From Macrotrachela quadricornifera (taxonomy: Eukaryota; Rotifera; Eurotatoria; Philodinida; Philodinidae), in contig JAJEKB010001448.1 in assembly GCA_022393335.1 (NCBI GenBank), positions 716,561 through 780,560 of the forward strand: a stretch of 64,000 nt of DNA, written 5' to 3'. Positions 47,321 to 58,950 of the stretch are shown in pieces. Every line of letters begins with the position of its first letter. The stretch's first letter is position 1. The notes under the pieces are model-generated. The model was not told where the DNA came from. It was given only the letters and a program-made list of their open reading frames with translations, and did not search any database. The position numbers and the translations under genes were made by a program.

Positions 47321-49406
47321 TTCTCGTCAGTGATAGAATAAAGGCCACAATGATCTTTGTCACTACTTTTATCTTAAGACTTTCCACTCCTGCAAAAAAA
47401 AGTCATTTTCACCATCGTTCTCAAAGTGAAAGTAAATCCATGAAAAGATAGTCCGTCATCACATCTGTTAAGAATGAAATAAGTTTTCATGCAATACCCC
47501 TGTTTTGACGAACATTTTTGATAAGTTTCATCATCTTCTGACTGAAAAAAAGAAAATCTTTGCGTTTTTTCATTGTTTACGCTTTTTTGATCGTTGTACC
47601 CAAAGTTCTCAGTTTAGGCTCATATTATTTACTTAAAATAATTTTTGTTTGAAAGAGCTTGTCAAGGTATAGACCATGATAGAGCCTCTTTTAGGATTTA
47701 CGCTTTTTTTATGTATATATATAAAGACACTACTATAAATCATACCTCAGTTTTAGTGCGTTCTTGAGACCTTTAATTTATTACTCCTTTTTCCACATAA
47801 GATGTAAGAACTGATAAAAAAAGAGTTCTATTATATTCTGCATTCTAATATGCTCCTGCAAATAAGACCAGTATAGATGCATTAAACGGGCATGAACAGA
47901 TATTTTACGTGCTCAAATGCACTCCTAGGACGAAGAATCTGACAGAAACGTGTCGGATGTAGGGGTATTACAGTTCAGTTTTAGTTCTGAATGAAGGAAC
48001 TGTTTGATTAGATCAGCTCATTTAAGCGAAACCGTTCGAACAGCTCTTTTGCTCCGAAGAACTGAACTTTAAGCTGGAGCTGGTGCATTCCTAGTCGGAA
48101 GTTATTGGTATTCTTGATATCGGAATCCGACAACTTCCTGCCAGAAATCGATATCAAAGATTCCAATAATTTCCGACATGATCCTGTCGGACAGTTTTCT
48201 CCTGGGCTATCCTTAATCCTTGCTTGTCTAAGATCTCTTTTAAGCATTATAGTAGAGAGATGAAAGTCTTACCATACACCTTATCTATTAACGCTCTAGC
48301 ATGCTCTGAAAATATCATGGTATTTCAACTTATCTGGATTAAGATCGGTTTTGAAGGGTAGAGAAAGCTAAACTTACATATATTCACTTTCTGTTTCAAT
48401 ATTCTTAGCACTTTCACGTTATTTGTTAAACATAACAGTTAAATAACTAGAGTTAATGTCAACTAAAACAAAAGACACATCTTTTGTATTTTTATGTCGA
48501 GATCAGTTACTTGTTTCGCTTTTCTTAGGACAAAAGAAATGTATATTATATAGTTGTATCACATCAAAATCGTACTGCAAGATCACATGTAAGTAGAACT
48601 ACTCATCTGTGTCACATTTCTTCAAATGAATATTGCCCTTTCAGATCTCCAACGTTCGCACTTGCATATAATTTTCTCCATTCTATGATTGCATTGTCAT
48701 AGCTTTCTCCCAACACTTTATACTTCCATGTAAAAAATAAGTGAATAAGAACCACCTTTAAGTACTTTTAATATTAATTAAGGAAAATAAAGTCATTTTC
48801 CCCACTATTTTTCACTTTTTAAAGTACTTTGTCATACTTTTCTCACTTTAAAACGTACTTTCTCGTACTTTTCCTTCTTTAACAAATACTTAATATTACT
48901 TTTTAGCTAAAAAGTATCAAAATACTTAAAAAGGTCCACTTATAAGTACTTTTTCTGGATTTTCTCTGCTAAAAAAAATTTGAAAAGTAATAAAAAGTTG
49001 ATTTTTGTCTATTTATTTTTTGTATGGGATTGTGCATCTTTTACTAATGATAAAGCATCATCTGGATTAGGTTCTCTTAGTAGGCGCAATATTTCCATGA
49101 AGACGTTGTACATAGACATTTTTTGTGACCACGCTGTATTTAATATATCGTGACAAATTTTTCTGTCATCATTTGTATTACAATGATAAATCTTAATTAT
49201 GAATCAAGTTCTAGGTAGTTGTTGTGAATAAATTTGACGAAATTCTATGAATAATAGCTAGCAACTATCTGCATCTGGGTATCTGTTTCTTCATGCGTGA
49301 TTACTTTCCAGAAGGTAAGACACTCACAACGACTAGTTTAAAAATATCAATCGATTTTTTCTTTACCCTTACTCTTATCTTTTGTTATTATAAAAATAAG
49401 TTCATA
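47321..49406. other. Intergenic region with small hairpin and AAGTACTTT cluster
   Basis: No gene is supported. A palindrome at about 48099-48175 pairs GAAGTTATTGGTATTC with its imperfect inverse. From about 48750 to 48960 the palindromic word AAGTACTTT and variants recur many times. The open frame at 48008-48247 is part of the hairpin region and is not a gene. Confidence 0.45.
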
Positions 49407-51572
49407 TTAATCAAGCATAAAATTCATGTCATAATCATGTTTCATTGACCACAGATCAGGTCCATATATTTTTGGCATTTGATCTACGTCTGTAGCCATC
49501 TCATCTTCAATACGTTGAATCCAGATTTTACATAGCTCAGCATTTCGACTATGATGTACAATATTTAAGTTGTGACTCACAATATTCTCGCATTTTTGTA
49601 AGTATTCAAGAGCATTCGCTAATTGTCTTTGTTGATAAAAGGCGCAAGCCAAATTCCAATAGTTAATCGCTAAATATATATTAATATTTGGATGTTCACA
49701 TAATTTATTACTAATTTCAATTGTTCCTTGAAAATGTTCGATTGCTTTAATGTAATTCTCTAGAAGAATGTACACAACCCCCATATTATTTTTCGTAATG
49801 AATAGTTCTATATCATAGGAATATATTTCTGATTCAATTTCCAAACAATTTGTATAATTTTCTAATGATTGTAAATAATATTCTTTTTTACGACATATAG
49901 AAGCAATATTACTATATTTTATTGCTAGATCAGCTTGATTTACTGTTTCAGCATTTAAAAGTGCTTCCAGCGCTAAGTTATGAGATGTGTACGCAGAATC
50001 CAACTCGCCGATATCTTCATATACAGTTCCTAAATTGGTATATAAATTTGATAATGATGGATCTGCGTGAGAAATATCGTTTTTGTATTCCAGACTTAAC
50101 GTTGCTTTGAAATATTTCATTGCTTCATCACTTCTTCTAGTACTTTTATATATAATTCCAAGTTGATAACAAGTTATCGATAGTAAATCAATATCAGAAG
50201 TAACTGATTCGTCTTCTAGAGCTAATAGTGAAAAATATTCTGCTTCTTTCAAATATTGTATTCTGCACATTAGTCTTATTAATTTGATCAAAGGTTTGTA
50301 TGGTTTTGTTATATCATTCTTTATTGTTGGTTTAATTTCATGTAAATGCTGGTCTTCTTCACTAGTTAGTTTCAATTGAACAATCCAAAAATGTTCATTC
50401 TTATCTTGTATAATAGAGGCTATACGAAAGGTCACGCCCATACTAAAGAGTACTTCTTTTTCAATGGAACCAAATGCACTTTTATTTGAAATATCCGCAT
50501 AAGTAAATTCATCTACATCAATCTCAATAGGAATTTCAAATAAAATACATTGTTCTTCCGATATTCTATTCGAGTCACTATTACCTGAATATATAAGTGC
50601 CATATGTCGATATCGAGTAGTTGATAAAAAACTATTTATAGAGAAGAAACCGTTAATATTATTTCGTATTTTCTTGTCAAATTCTGCATTGTTCATTAAC
50701 TGTCCTCGATAAACTGTATATTTTCTAGAAGATGTTGAAGAAGACGACGATTGAGAATTACAAAGTTCTTTCAGTCTTAAATCAAGATCTTTAATATAAT
50801 ATCTTAGAGAGTAGAGCGTTTTTATGTCTCGATCTCTGAAAGATCTGTTTAATAGACGATAGAGAAATATATCACGTGTATACCATAGTATTGCATCTTC
50901 AGACGTATAATATAGTTCAAATTCTTCCACACGATTCAAGTCTGATGGATTATTAGCATATATTTGTCGACAGAAGGTAACCATTTCGCTTCGCGTTGAG
51001 CTTACGTCTTCCAATAGAACATCTCGAAGAATTCTTGAATATAGAAATTCGAGTTCATTCAGTTGTCGATCTGTGGTCGATGCATTTAAGGATTGCTGGC
51101 ATTGTGACAGTTGCGTCGGTGTTGTTATTGAGGTATTAGATAGTTTCTCTAATGGAGTAATAATAAAATCCATCCGTTGAAAATCTTCTCGACGCTGACG
51201 TTTTATATAAGATAATGAAGTAAACTCCTTACATAATGAATACAGTTCAGTGTATATGCCACGTACTTTACTTAGTTTGTCATATATTTCAACGTCAATC
51301 TCAGTCGAGTTACATAAAATGTATACTGATTCAACTTGTGACAAATTTACATATTGTTGTATTAATGTGTCAGTAGAAGATAACAGTTGATTGATGGAAA
51401 TAGTCATAATCACACGACCTTTATCTGGTTTCAAGCTGGTAATATAATCAATGCATTTTTGTGTGTCTCGATATGTAATTAGGTATGGATCAATTTTACA
51501 AAAAGAAATATAACATTGACTATCAAGTATTTGTGTGTGATCTAACCAGATAGTGGCAACGACTTTTGTCAT
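49407..51572 (-). CDS. ADP-ribosyltransferase with C-terminal TPR repeats
   Basis: An intronless gene of 721 residues. Residues 1-130 form an alpha/beta domain (MTKVVATIWLDHTQ...) that I recognise as the N-terminal region of rotifer ART-TPR proteins and that looks receiver-like. Residues ~280-400 are an ART domain with the R-S-E signature of arginine-specific mono-ADP-ribosyltransferases: Arg289 in YRGQ, Ser317 in SFLSTT, and Glu371/Glu373 in IEKEVLF. It would transfer ADP-ribose from NAD to protein. Residues ~430-690 hold about six tetratricopeptide repeats of the kinesin-light-chain type, a likely target-binding platform. No signal peptide. The ART-TPR fusion is greatly expanded in bdelloids; the biological target is unknown. 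Confidence 0.9.
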   Translation of the reverse strand: MTKVVATIWLDHTQILDSQCYISFCKIDPYLITYRDTQKCIDYITSLKPDKGRVIMTISINQLLSSTDTLIQQYVNLSQVESVYILCNSTEIDVEIYDKLSKVRGIYTELYSLCKEFTSLSYIKRQRREDFQRMDFIITPLEKLSNTSITTPTQLSQCQQSLNASTTDRQLNELEFLYSRILRDVLLEDVSSTRSEMVTFCRQIYANNPSDLNRVEEFELYYTSEDAILWYTRDIFLYRLLNRSFRDRDIKTLYSLRYYIKDLDLRLKELCNSQSSSSSTSSRKYTVYRGQLMNNAEFDKKIRNNINGFFSINSFLSTTRYRHMALIYSGNSDSNRISEEQCILFEIPIEIDVDEFTYADISNKSAFGSIEKEVLFSMGVTFRIASIIQDKNEHFWIVQLKLTSEEDQHLHEIKPTIKNDITKPYKPLIKLIRLMCRIQYLKEAEYFSLLALEDESVTSDIDLLSITCYQLGIIYKSTRRSDEAMKYFKATLSLEYKNDISHADPSLSNLYTNLGTVYEDIGELDSAYTSHNLALEALLNAETVNQADLAIKYSNIASICRKKEYYLQSLENYTNCLEIESEIYSYDIELFITKNNMGVVYILLENYIKAIEHFQGTIEISNKLCEHPNINIYLAINYWNLACAFYQQRQLANALEYLQKCENIVSHNLNIVHHSRNAELCKIWIQRIEDEMATDVDQMPKIYGPDLWSMKHDYDMNFMLD

Positions 51573-53691
51573 TTTTCAGTTTTTTTTGAATATTCTATGG
51601 AGAAAAAAACTTACACAAAAGAGCGTAAAAGCTATTTCATTATTTCAAAATTCGTACTTTCAAGTAGGTTTTTCTTCTTTTAAAATTTCCCTCACAACGC
51701 TTATATGCTTTTTTTGCTTGTTTCTTTTACTTGTTCCTCGACTGATGAGAAGAAAATGCGCATTTTTCCACTTCCACCTGGCAACACTTACTAAAAGAAA
51801 AGAAAGTCACTATGTTTTTTTTCTATTGTGCATGTCGAAACGTAACTAGATGTAGAAAAAAAAGATGAAGTTTTGATTTGTTAAAGAAAGATATTTAATA
51901 ATTCGATTTTGTGATGCTTTAGTAGGTCGACGTTTCTTTCATCAGAACATATTCATTGATAGAAATAAAAACTAAAAAGATCACACAATTTTTATTTATA
52001 ATATTTTTCTAATTTTTTTCTTTTCTGTTGTTGATCGTAATCGTGAATTGGAAGAAGCTGGCAAAAAAGGTTGTTACTACAAGTTACCACCGATTGATCG
52101 ATTTCCTATCAACAACAGAAAAGAAAGAAAGATTTAGAAGAATATAATAAAATACTTACGACTACTCAAAAGTAGTGTCGGAGTTACCTTTTTTTCTCAT
52201 AAAAGCTCGAAGAATTCTTCTTTTCTTATAGGGAGAATATTGTAAAATGAAGGTCTATCATACTAACTACGTCGACTTTTAACACACTGTTTTTTCTGTC
52301 GTAAATTGTAATTCTCCGGTTACAAATACATCACAATGAACATACAATAAGAGATGTAAAGAAAATTGTTATATGTCAGTCATGTAGTCTTCAACAAAAG
52401 TTAAAAGGAATGTGGTTTATTCGCATTTTTTGCATATGTATTTTTTCACTTTTTTTCGTATATTAAGAGGTATTGATTTGATTAAAATGCTGATCTGAAT
52501 GGTATGATGAAAAGTTTATTATATGATATATTGAAAGGAAAAAAGATTTTCGACTTTTTCAGTATTTCTTAATTTCTAACCAAAAAATTTATACAAATTT
52601 AATAAGAAAATACACTAATCGATAGCGTATTTTAACTTCTATTGGGTACTAAAAAAGGATACAGACGTAGAGTCGATACACTCACCTACATATGATCAGT
52701 CAGTGGCGTATCCAGGAGGAGGACAAATGAGCCATTGCCCAACAGAAATTTTGGAAGATCGTTTGTCGCCAACAGAACATTTCACAAAAGTGGCTTTGCC
52801 CAAGCCTTGCTCATCGTATGTTTAGATTTCAAGCGTCTTTTGCCCAATACTTAAAATTTTCATATGTGTAAAACTTGAAACTTGATATCAACAATTCAAC
52901 TATTCAATTATTCAATGGTTGAATCTTTTTTCGTCTGCGTGAGGGCGCCATGGAGCACGAGAGGGGAGAGTCTGGGTTATGTTGAAAAATCGAATAATTA
53001 AATAACTTGAGTAATTGAAAACTTGAATAATTGAATAGTTGAATTCAACTTTCATGGTTTACACTACTGAACAATAAAAGCAGTGTCTCCCTCCAATTCA
53101 TTTTTTGAGTCATTCTTAAAGAGAATCAGTAGCAAATTTTTCAATTGAAAAAATTTTGCAATAAGTTGATTGAAATTTTGATGCCGATTGCAAATATGGT
53201 ATGGCTTTCAATTCAATCCATGACTTTTTTCAAAGGAATCTATGAAGTATGTAGTTTTAACAATATTCAGTATTCTTTACAGTTGTCGTTCATATATTTT
53301 CTTCATTGTCTACATTTATCGATTCGTACTGATTCCTCTAGGAAATTAATATATCGTTATTATTATGAATAATGCGTGTACATCATTTCCAAAAATATTA
53401 CATATTAACTCTCTCAATAATTTAGTTTAACATTAAACGAAGAAACGAGAATAGAGACAAATGAAAACAAAAAAAGCACGTTTGGAAAATGGAAACTTTA
53501 GTATCCAATAATAATATGAAGTCAAACTACGTAGTAGAAGAAAATCATGTTTCTTCACATTTACCCAACAGAGCTAAATCAATACTATTTTCTAGATCGT
53601 CAAATAGTTGTTTTGTGTTGTAAATGAATATATCACATATTCAGTGATTTTATTTTATTAGAGTATAAAGGCAAGCACATAGCTTCTATTA
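51573..53691. other. Intergenic region with hairpin and repeat remnants
   Basis: No gene is supported. It contains an inverted repeat at 52001-52150 and a motif at about 52693-52710 (CAGTGGCGTATCCAGG) that resembles a widespread animal transposon end. Inverted CAATTCAACTATTCAATTATTC-type words occur around 52887 and 53026. Confidence 0.45.
52001..52150. repeat. Hairpin-forming inverted repeat, about 150 bp
   Basis: Imperfect arms of about 45 bp enclose a loop of about 65 bp. The core CTTTTCTGTTGTTGAT in the left arm pairs with ATCAACAACAGAAAAG in the right. Probably a MITE or a structured transcript; no transposase nearby. Confidence 0.6.
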
Positions 53692-56600
53692 ATGATGAGA
53701 ATAAGAATAGTATTGAAGTGGATTTTATTATTATTCCAACTATTTACACTTAGTAATAATTTTAATCTTTATTCGACGATTGATAAATTAAGCAATATTA
53801 AATATGATTGTCTTTACAGTTATATGGGTCCTGAATTCCATGAAGATATTAGAGGGCAACCTCATAGACCGTATCAAAAACCCAAAGAACAAATAGCTTC
53901 ATATTGTCTTGTTGTAAAACATTTTACTGCTGATGAAAGGTTATGTATTGCTAACGGTGGGGTAAATTGGTCATTCGAAAAACTTAAAAAGATCAATATT
54001 ACGAGCAACGAACTTATTCAATGGAACGCCCCAGTAAATAGTGTAGATGAATATGAACAGTATCTGCAAACTGGTAACAATATGTTTGATACTTTTCGCT
54101 TTTGCAATTGCACAGAAAAATTTCATTTTGGAACATACTGTCAATATACATTTGAAATGATGAATGGATCCTTCGATAATATACTTGCATCTCATTTCTC
54201 CAATATTCAAGCAATTACTGACTATGAGGCGGCAATGATGACTGATGCAGATATAAGCTGTTATAAAAGGGATGCATCATGTAATGGAAATTGCCTTGAT
54301 TGGCGTCAAATTTGTAATGGCATTGTCGATTGCATCGATAATCAAGATGAAATATTATGTCACATACTCGAATATAATGAGTGTGATAATGATGAATATC
54401 GATGTCGATCAGGTCACTGTATACCATTGATATTTGCGTTCGATACAACCTTTGATTGTGCTGACGGTAGTGATGAAGAATATGATGTTGATACTGATCG
54501 GTTGAGTGTCAAATGTCATCTTAAAGTGCCAAATATGTTTTGTGATGATTTTAACGATGCCTGGATGAGGTTTCCTTGTAGTGATGGTTTTTCAATCCGT
54601 AGTCCATTTGGTCGATGTCCAAATCATCGATACTCCCGCATTTTACAGCAATTTTATGCTAACGATAATACACCATGCTGGGATTACATGTTATGTGCAC
54701 AATCTTATGATTATTTGTTTCCACTGTTGGTCAATTGCAGTAAACTATGTGATGGAAACGACCGTTGTTCATCTCTTTTATCGTCAGTATGTCCTGAAAA
54801 GACGATTGTATTTCCATCGAAACCAGTTATGTTTTCTCCGTCAGTCTATTTCGTTTATCAAGTAAATAAAACTACGCCTCTTTCATTACCTCATTTTATT
54901 TGTTGCACGAAATGTGACCATCTATACTCGCCAAGTTCAAAACAACATGGCTATTTCTGTCGTTCCATTGATGAGTTCATTAATATAGAATCCACGTCAA
55001 CTGCTATACTACACAACATATATGTTGAAATCATATTTTTATTCAGTGGTTGTATCAATGACGCGGAGACAAGTAACAATATCTCTCGGATATTTCATTG
55101 TCCACTAAATGGTAGAGCTCTTTCACATCACCGTATTAAAGATGGATTCGATGATTGTTATTTAGCTTTGGATGAAACTATCAACGGAAGTTCTTGTGAA
55201 CAGAATTCCAATCAACGATTTCAATGTTGGACTACCTCTGATGAGTGCATCCCTTTACGTTTTGTGCAAGATGGAACACCTCACTGTTCAGACAAATCTG
55301 ACGAGTTTTATGAAATGAAATGTGGTTATGATACAGAAATGGCATGTGACTATCGGCGTGGACTTTATCGACCAAAAGTCATCCAATATGAATTCGAGGT
55401 AATATTCATGTAATATCTCAGTCGTAGAAAAAATAAGTAATAATTCATGTTTTCCTCTGGTACTAACACTAATGATTTTCTCATCATAGTATAGTTAATA
55501 CTTTTATCGTGACTGTAAATATTATTAAAAAAACGAGTTCTGCTTGTTTTGACTAGAGGCAAATATCGAAAGGAATACTTTCTTTGAGTTGCGTAGAATA
55601 CTTTTGCGACTGTTTCATAGATTTCAGTATGAACTTGTTATTTGATCAAAAATATCATAGATGAATATAGTTGAAAATAAGACTTTCAAAAGGCTATTCC
55701 ATTTTCCATTTTTTATAATACTACTGAAAAAAATTTAAAAATATAATTTGGTATAAATTTGAAGAAACTATGTGATGGAAATGAACATCAGCCGTCTTTA
55801 TTCTGGCTTATCAATGGTACAGATGAGACTGATTGTGGAGATTTTTGGTGTTTATCCTCGCCCTCTACACGATGCAATGGCTACTGGGATTGTGTTGATG
55901 GTCGAGATGAACTAAATTGCTCTCTAAAATCGTTACATATTCATGCAAAATCAGCAAAGTTATTACACATGTTGCATGGTTGTAATGCCATGGAACATTT
56001 TTGTTTGCGTGTTTTCAATCGATCAGAAAATTCATCCGGCTTCTGTATTCCTGTGTCACTTGCAGGAGATGGTCACATTGATTGTTGGGGTGCAAGTGAT
56101 GAACGTCGCAACGTTTGTGACTATAAGAAAATTTCAAGTGACATTAGGAAAGTATATCGTTGTGCCGGAGAAAGCAATAAATGTATACCATTCAGGCAAA
56201 TTTGCAATTCACGTTATGATTGTCCTATGGGAGACGATGAAAAATTATGTGATTGGGTTTTGCCTGACGACGGTGGGACACTTTTTTACTGTCGCAATGG
56301 CACGTATTTTCTTCGACGTCGTATACAGTGTAATGGCATCTTAGATTGTGCAACCGGTGAAGACGAATGGTTTTGCGATTTGCAAATAGGTGGTCCTAGG
56401 CTCACTAATTTTGATTTAAGTGAAATATTACTGTACCCTCCAGCTCTGCAAAATATTACTATACAATCAATTCATCGGATGCAAATTTATATTCCTACTG
56501 TATCAAGTTCATCATCTATAGTATCTAGTTGGTATTGCAATCGTGGTATATCTGTTAGGGATGGACAACGGCGTCGTTGTCTTTGTCCACCAAGTTATTC

Positions 56601-58938
56601 TGGAGAACGTTGTGAACAACAACGAGAGCGAGTTTCTATTTTTTTACAGATCATTTCGCCACCATCGCTTCAACGAGATATTGCAATAAAATTGATTGTA
56701 TACCTCATCGATATCTCATCATTAAATATTCTAGCAGAAGAAGAAATTTTACATCTTCAATATGTCCATTCATCCTACAAACATCTAATAGTATTGTCAT
56801 CTGCTCAAGCAAATAATTCATTTGTTCGTATTGATGCTTACGAAGTTAGTACGAAACAAATCATTGCCTATCGCACATCTTGGAAATTTAATCTTCCTTT
56901 CCCATTCTTACCTGTGCGTCGACTAGCTATTAGATTAATTTTAACAGGTGATGAAAATTTAGTATCTAAAATAAGATTTACTTGTCATAAATGTGTTCAA
57001 GGTCAATGCTTAACATATCAGAATTCTGATGATGTATTTTGTCACTGTTATAATGGTTGGACTGGTCTTACTTGCAATGAATCTTTCCCTTGCGCATTTG
57101 GAGCTATGTCTCTTAGTTCATTACGATGCTTATGTCCAATGAATCGTCATGGTATCCGGTGTTTCACTCCAAATATCGTCACATGCCACTGTCCGAATGG
57201 AGCTACTTGCATACCATTAGATCCTCGTACTGGACAAAGTGCATGTTTATGTTCAGATAACTATTTTGGTCCGTATTGCGAGCGAGAACATGCTAGTCTT
57301 ACAATTAAAATACTTGGCAAAGATCAGCCTAAAATATTACCTATTATTGTATTTCAATTCATTGGAATCACAGTATTCTCTAGTAGACATTTTGAAAATA
57401 CATTTTTGTATGAACGTGTTTCTACTAGCAGTACTCTTGTGATTTATAACATTGATTATGAATACTTACCATTCATGGTACTTAGTAAAGTATTCTATAG
57501 CTCATCGATTGATGATTATACGTATTATATTGTTTTATACATACCTCGTCGCATGTTTTTTTCTGGTCTTCAACTGAAACATGTTCAAACACAATTAGAA
57601 ACGAAACAGAGATGTTTACATGTACGCGAGATGGAAATTTTCAAGAAATCCATTAATATTCTTGCATATCCATACATAAAACGTATTAAATATTATCTTC
57701 GTGCATGTGCTAACAATATAACACGATGTTTTTATGATGAAAACTATCTTTGTTTTTGTCCTATACGAGATGATCAAACAGCTAGTTGTATCATTCATGA
57801 TCACACACGAGAAATGTGTCAGAAACCGAATTATTGTCTCAATGGAGGTCTATGTGTTGAAAATCGACGTAAGAGTATAGTCGAATTTGTTTGTCTATGT
57901 TCATCATGTCATTATTATGGTGCTTTGTGTCAATTTTCAATAGGATATCAAGGTCTATCAATCGATGCATTAATAGGTATTGAAATGCGTACAGGAAAAA
58001 CTCTGTCAGAACAATCCATACTAATTAAAATGAGTATGGTTATTCTTATTAGTATGATTACTCTTGGATTCATTGGAAACATCTTATGTGTCATAACATT
58101 TGCGCAAAAAAAGTCACGAGTAACTGGATGTGGATATTACTTGCTCATTATCTCCATATATAATCAATTAGCATTGATAATACTCGGTTTGCGATTCGTT
58201 TATCTTCTTCTAACTCAAATGATAGTGTGGAATAATAAAAATCGATCACTCATTGTCTGTCGATTTCTTGAATTTGGTCTAACAATATTACCCAATCTGT
58301 CTAATTGGTTGTCAGCTTGCATAAGTATAGAGCGCACAGTAACAGTAGCACGTGGTGCTCTATTCAATAAACAGACAAGTATACGTACTGCTAAATGTCT
58401 TTCTATCATACTTCTAATAGTATTGACAGGTATGAGTGTTCATGAACCTATAACTCGTCAACTTATTGAAGATCCTCGACTCGGTCAATTCACTTGGTGC
58501 ATCACAAAATTTAATTCAACTAAATTACATACTCTAGCATCAATTCTCTCAATTATACAATTAGTGGGTCCCTTTCTTATCAACTTACTTTCGACAGGTA
58601 TTCTTATTTTTATTATTACTCGACAAAAACTAACCATTCGTAAAGGTAATGTTAGAAAATCGTTCATCACTGTTTTACGTGAACAAATTTCTTCTTACAA
58701 ACCTTTAATTATTAGCCCAACCGTTTTACTTATTCTAGCATTACCACGTTTGATCATTTCACTTGGATCACTTTGTATTGATACATCGTGGCGTAATTAT
58801 CTATTTCTTGCTGGATACTTTATTTCATTTATGCCATTCATGGCAACACTCTTTATTTTCATTACACCTGCACCAATTTATCGAGATGAGTTAACTCTAT
58901 ATTTATCACGCATCCGTCGTATTTTGATTTCTAACTGA
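53692..58938 (+). CDS. LDLa-EGF-7TM receptor, about 1,626 residues (2 exons)
   Basis: Exon 1 is 53692-55398 and exon 2 is 55765-58938, joined in phase 0 (GAG|GTAATA ... GAAG|AAA), which fuses two long frames into one receptor. Residues ~1-24 are a signal peptide. The ectodomain has several LDL-receptor class A repeats with the typical C...DC.DGSDE pattern (for example CRSGHCIPL...DCADGSDEE at about 240-265 and further ones on both sides of the intron). EGF-like modules follow (CPPSYSGERCE, CHCYNGWTGLTC, CLCSDNYFGPYCE, CLNGGLCVEN). A rhodopsin-like seven-helix domain starts near residue 1,325, with GNIL in TM1 and ERT in place of DRY after TM3. Architecture implies ligand capture coupled to G-protein signalling. 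Ligand unknown. Confidence 0.85.
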
Positions 58939-58950
58939 TGAGGAAATATA

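Noticed and set aside
55759..58938. Considered as an independent gene starting at 55759
   Set aside because: It has no ATG there, begins mid-LDLa, and has a good acceptor that joins in frame to the donor after 55398.
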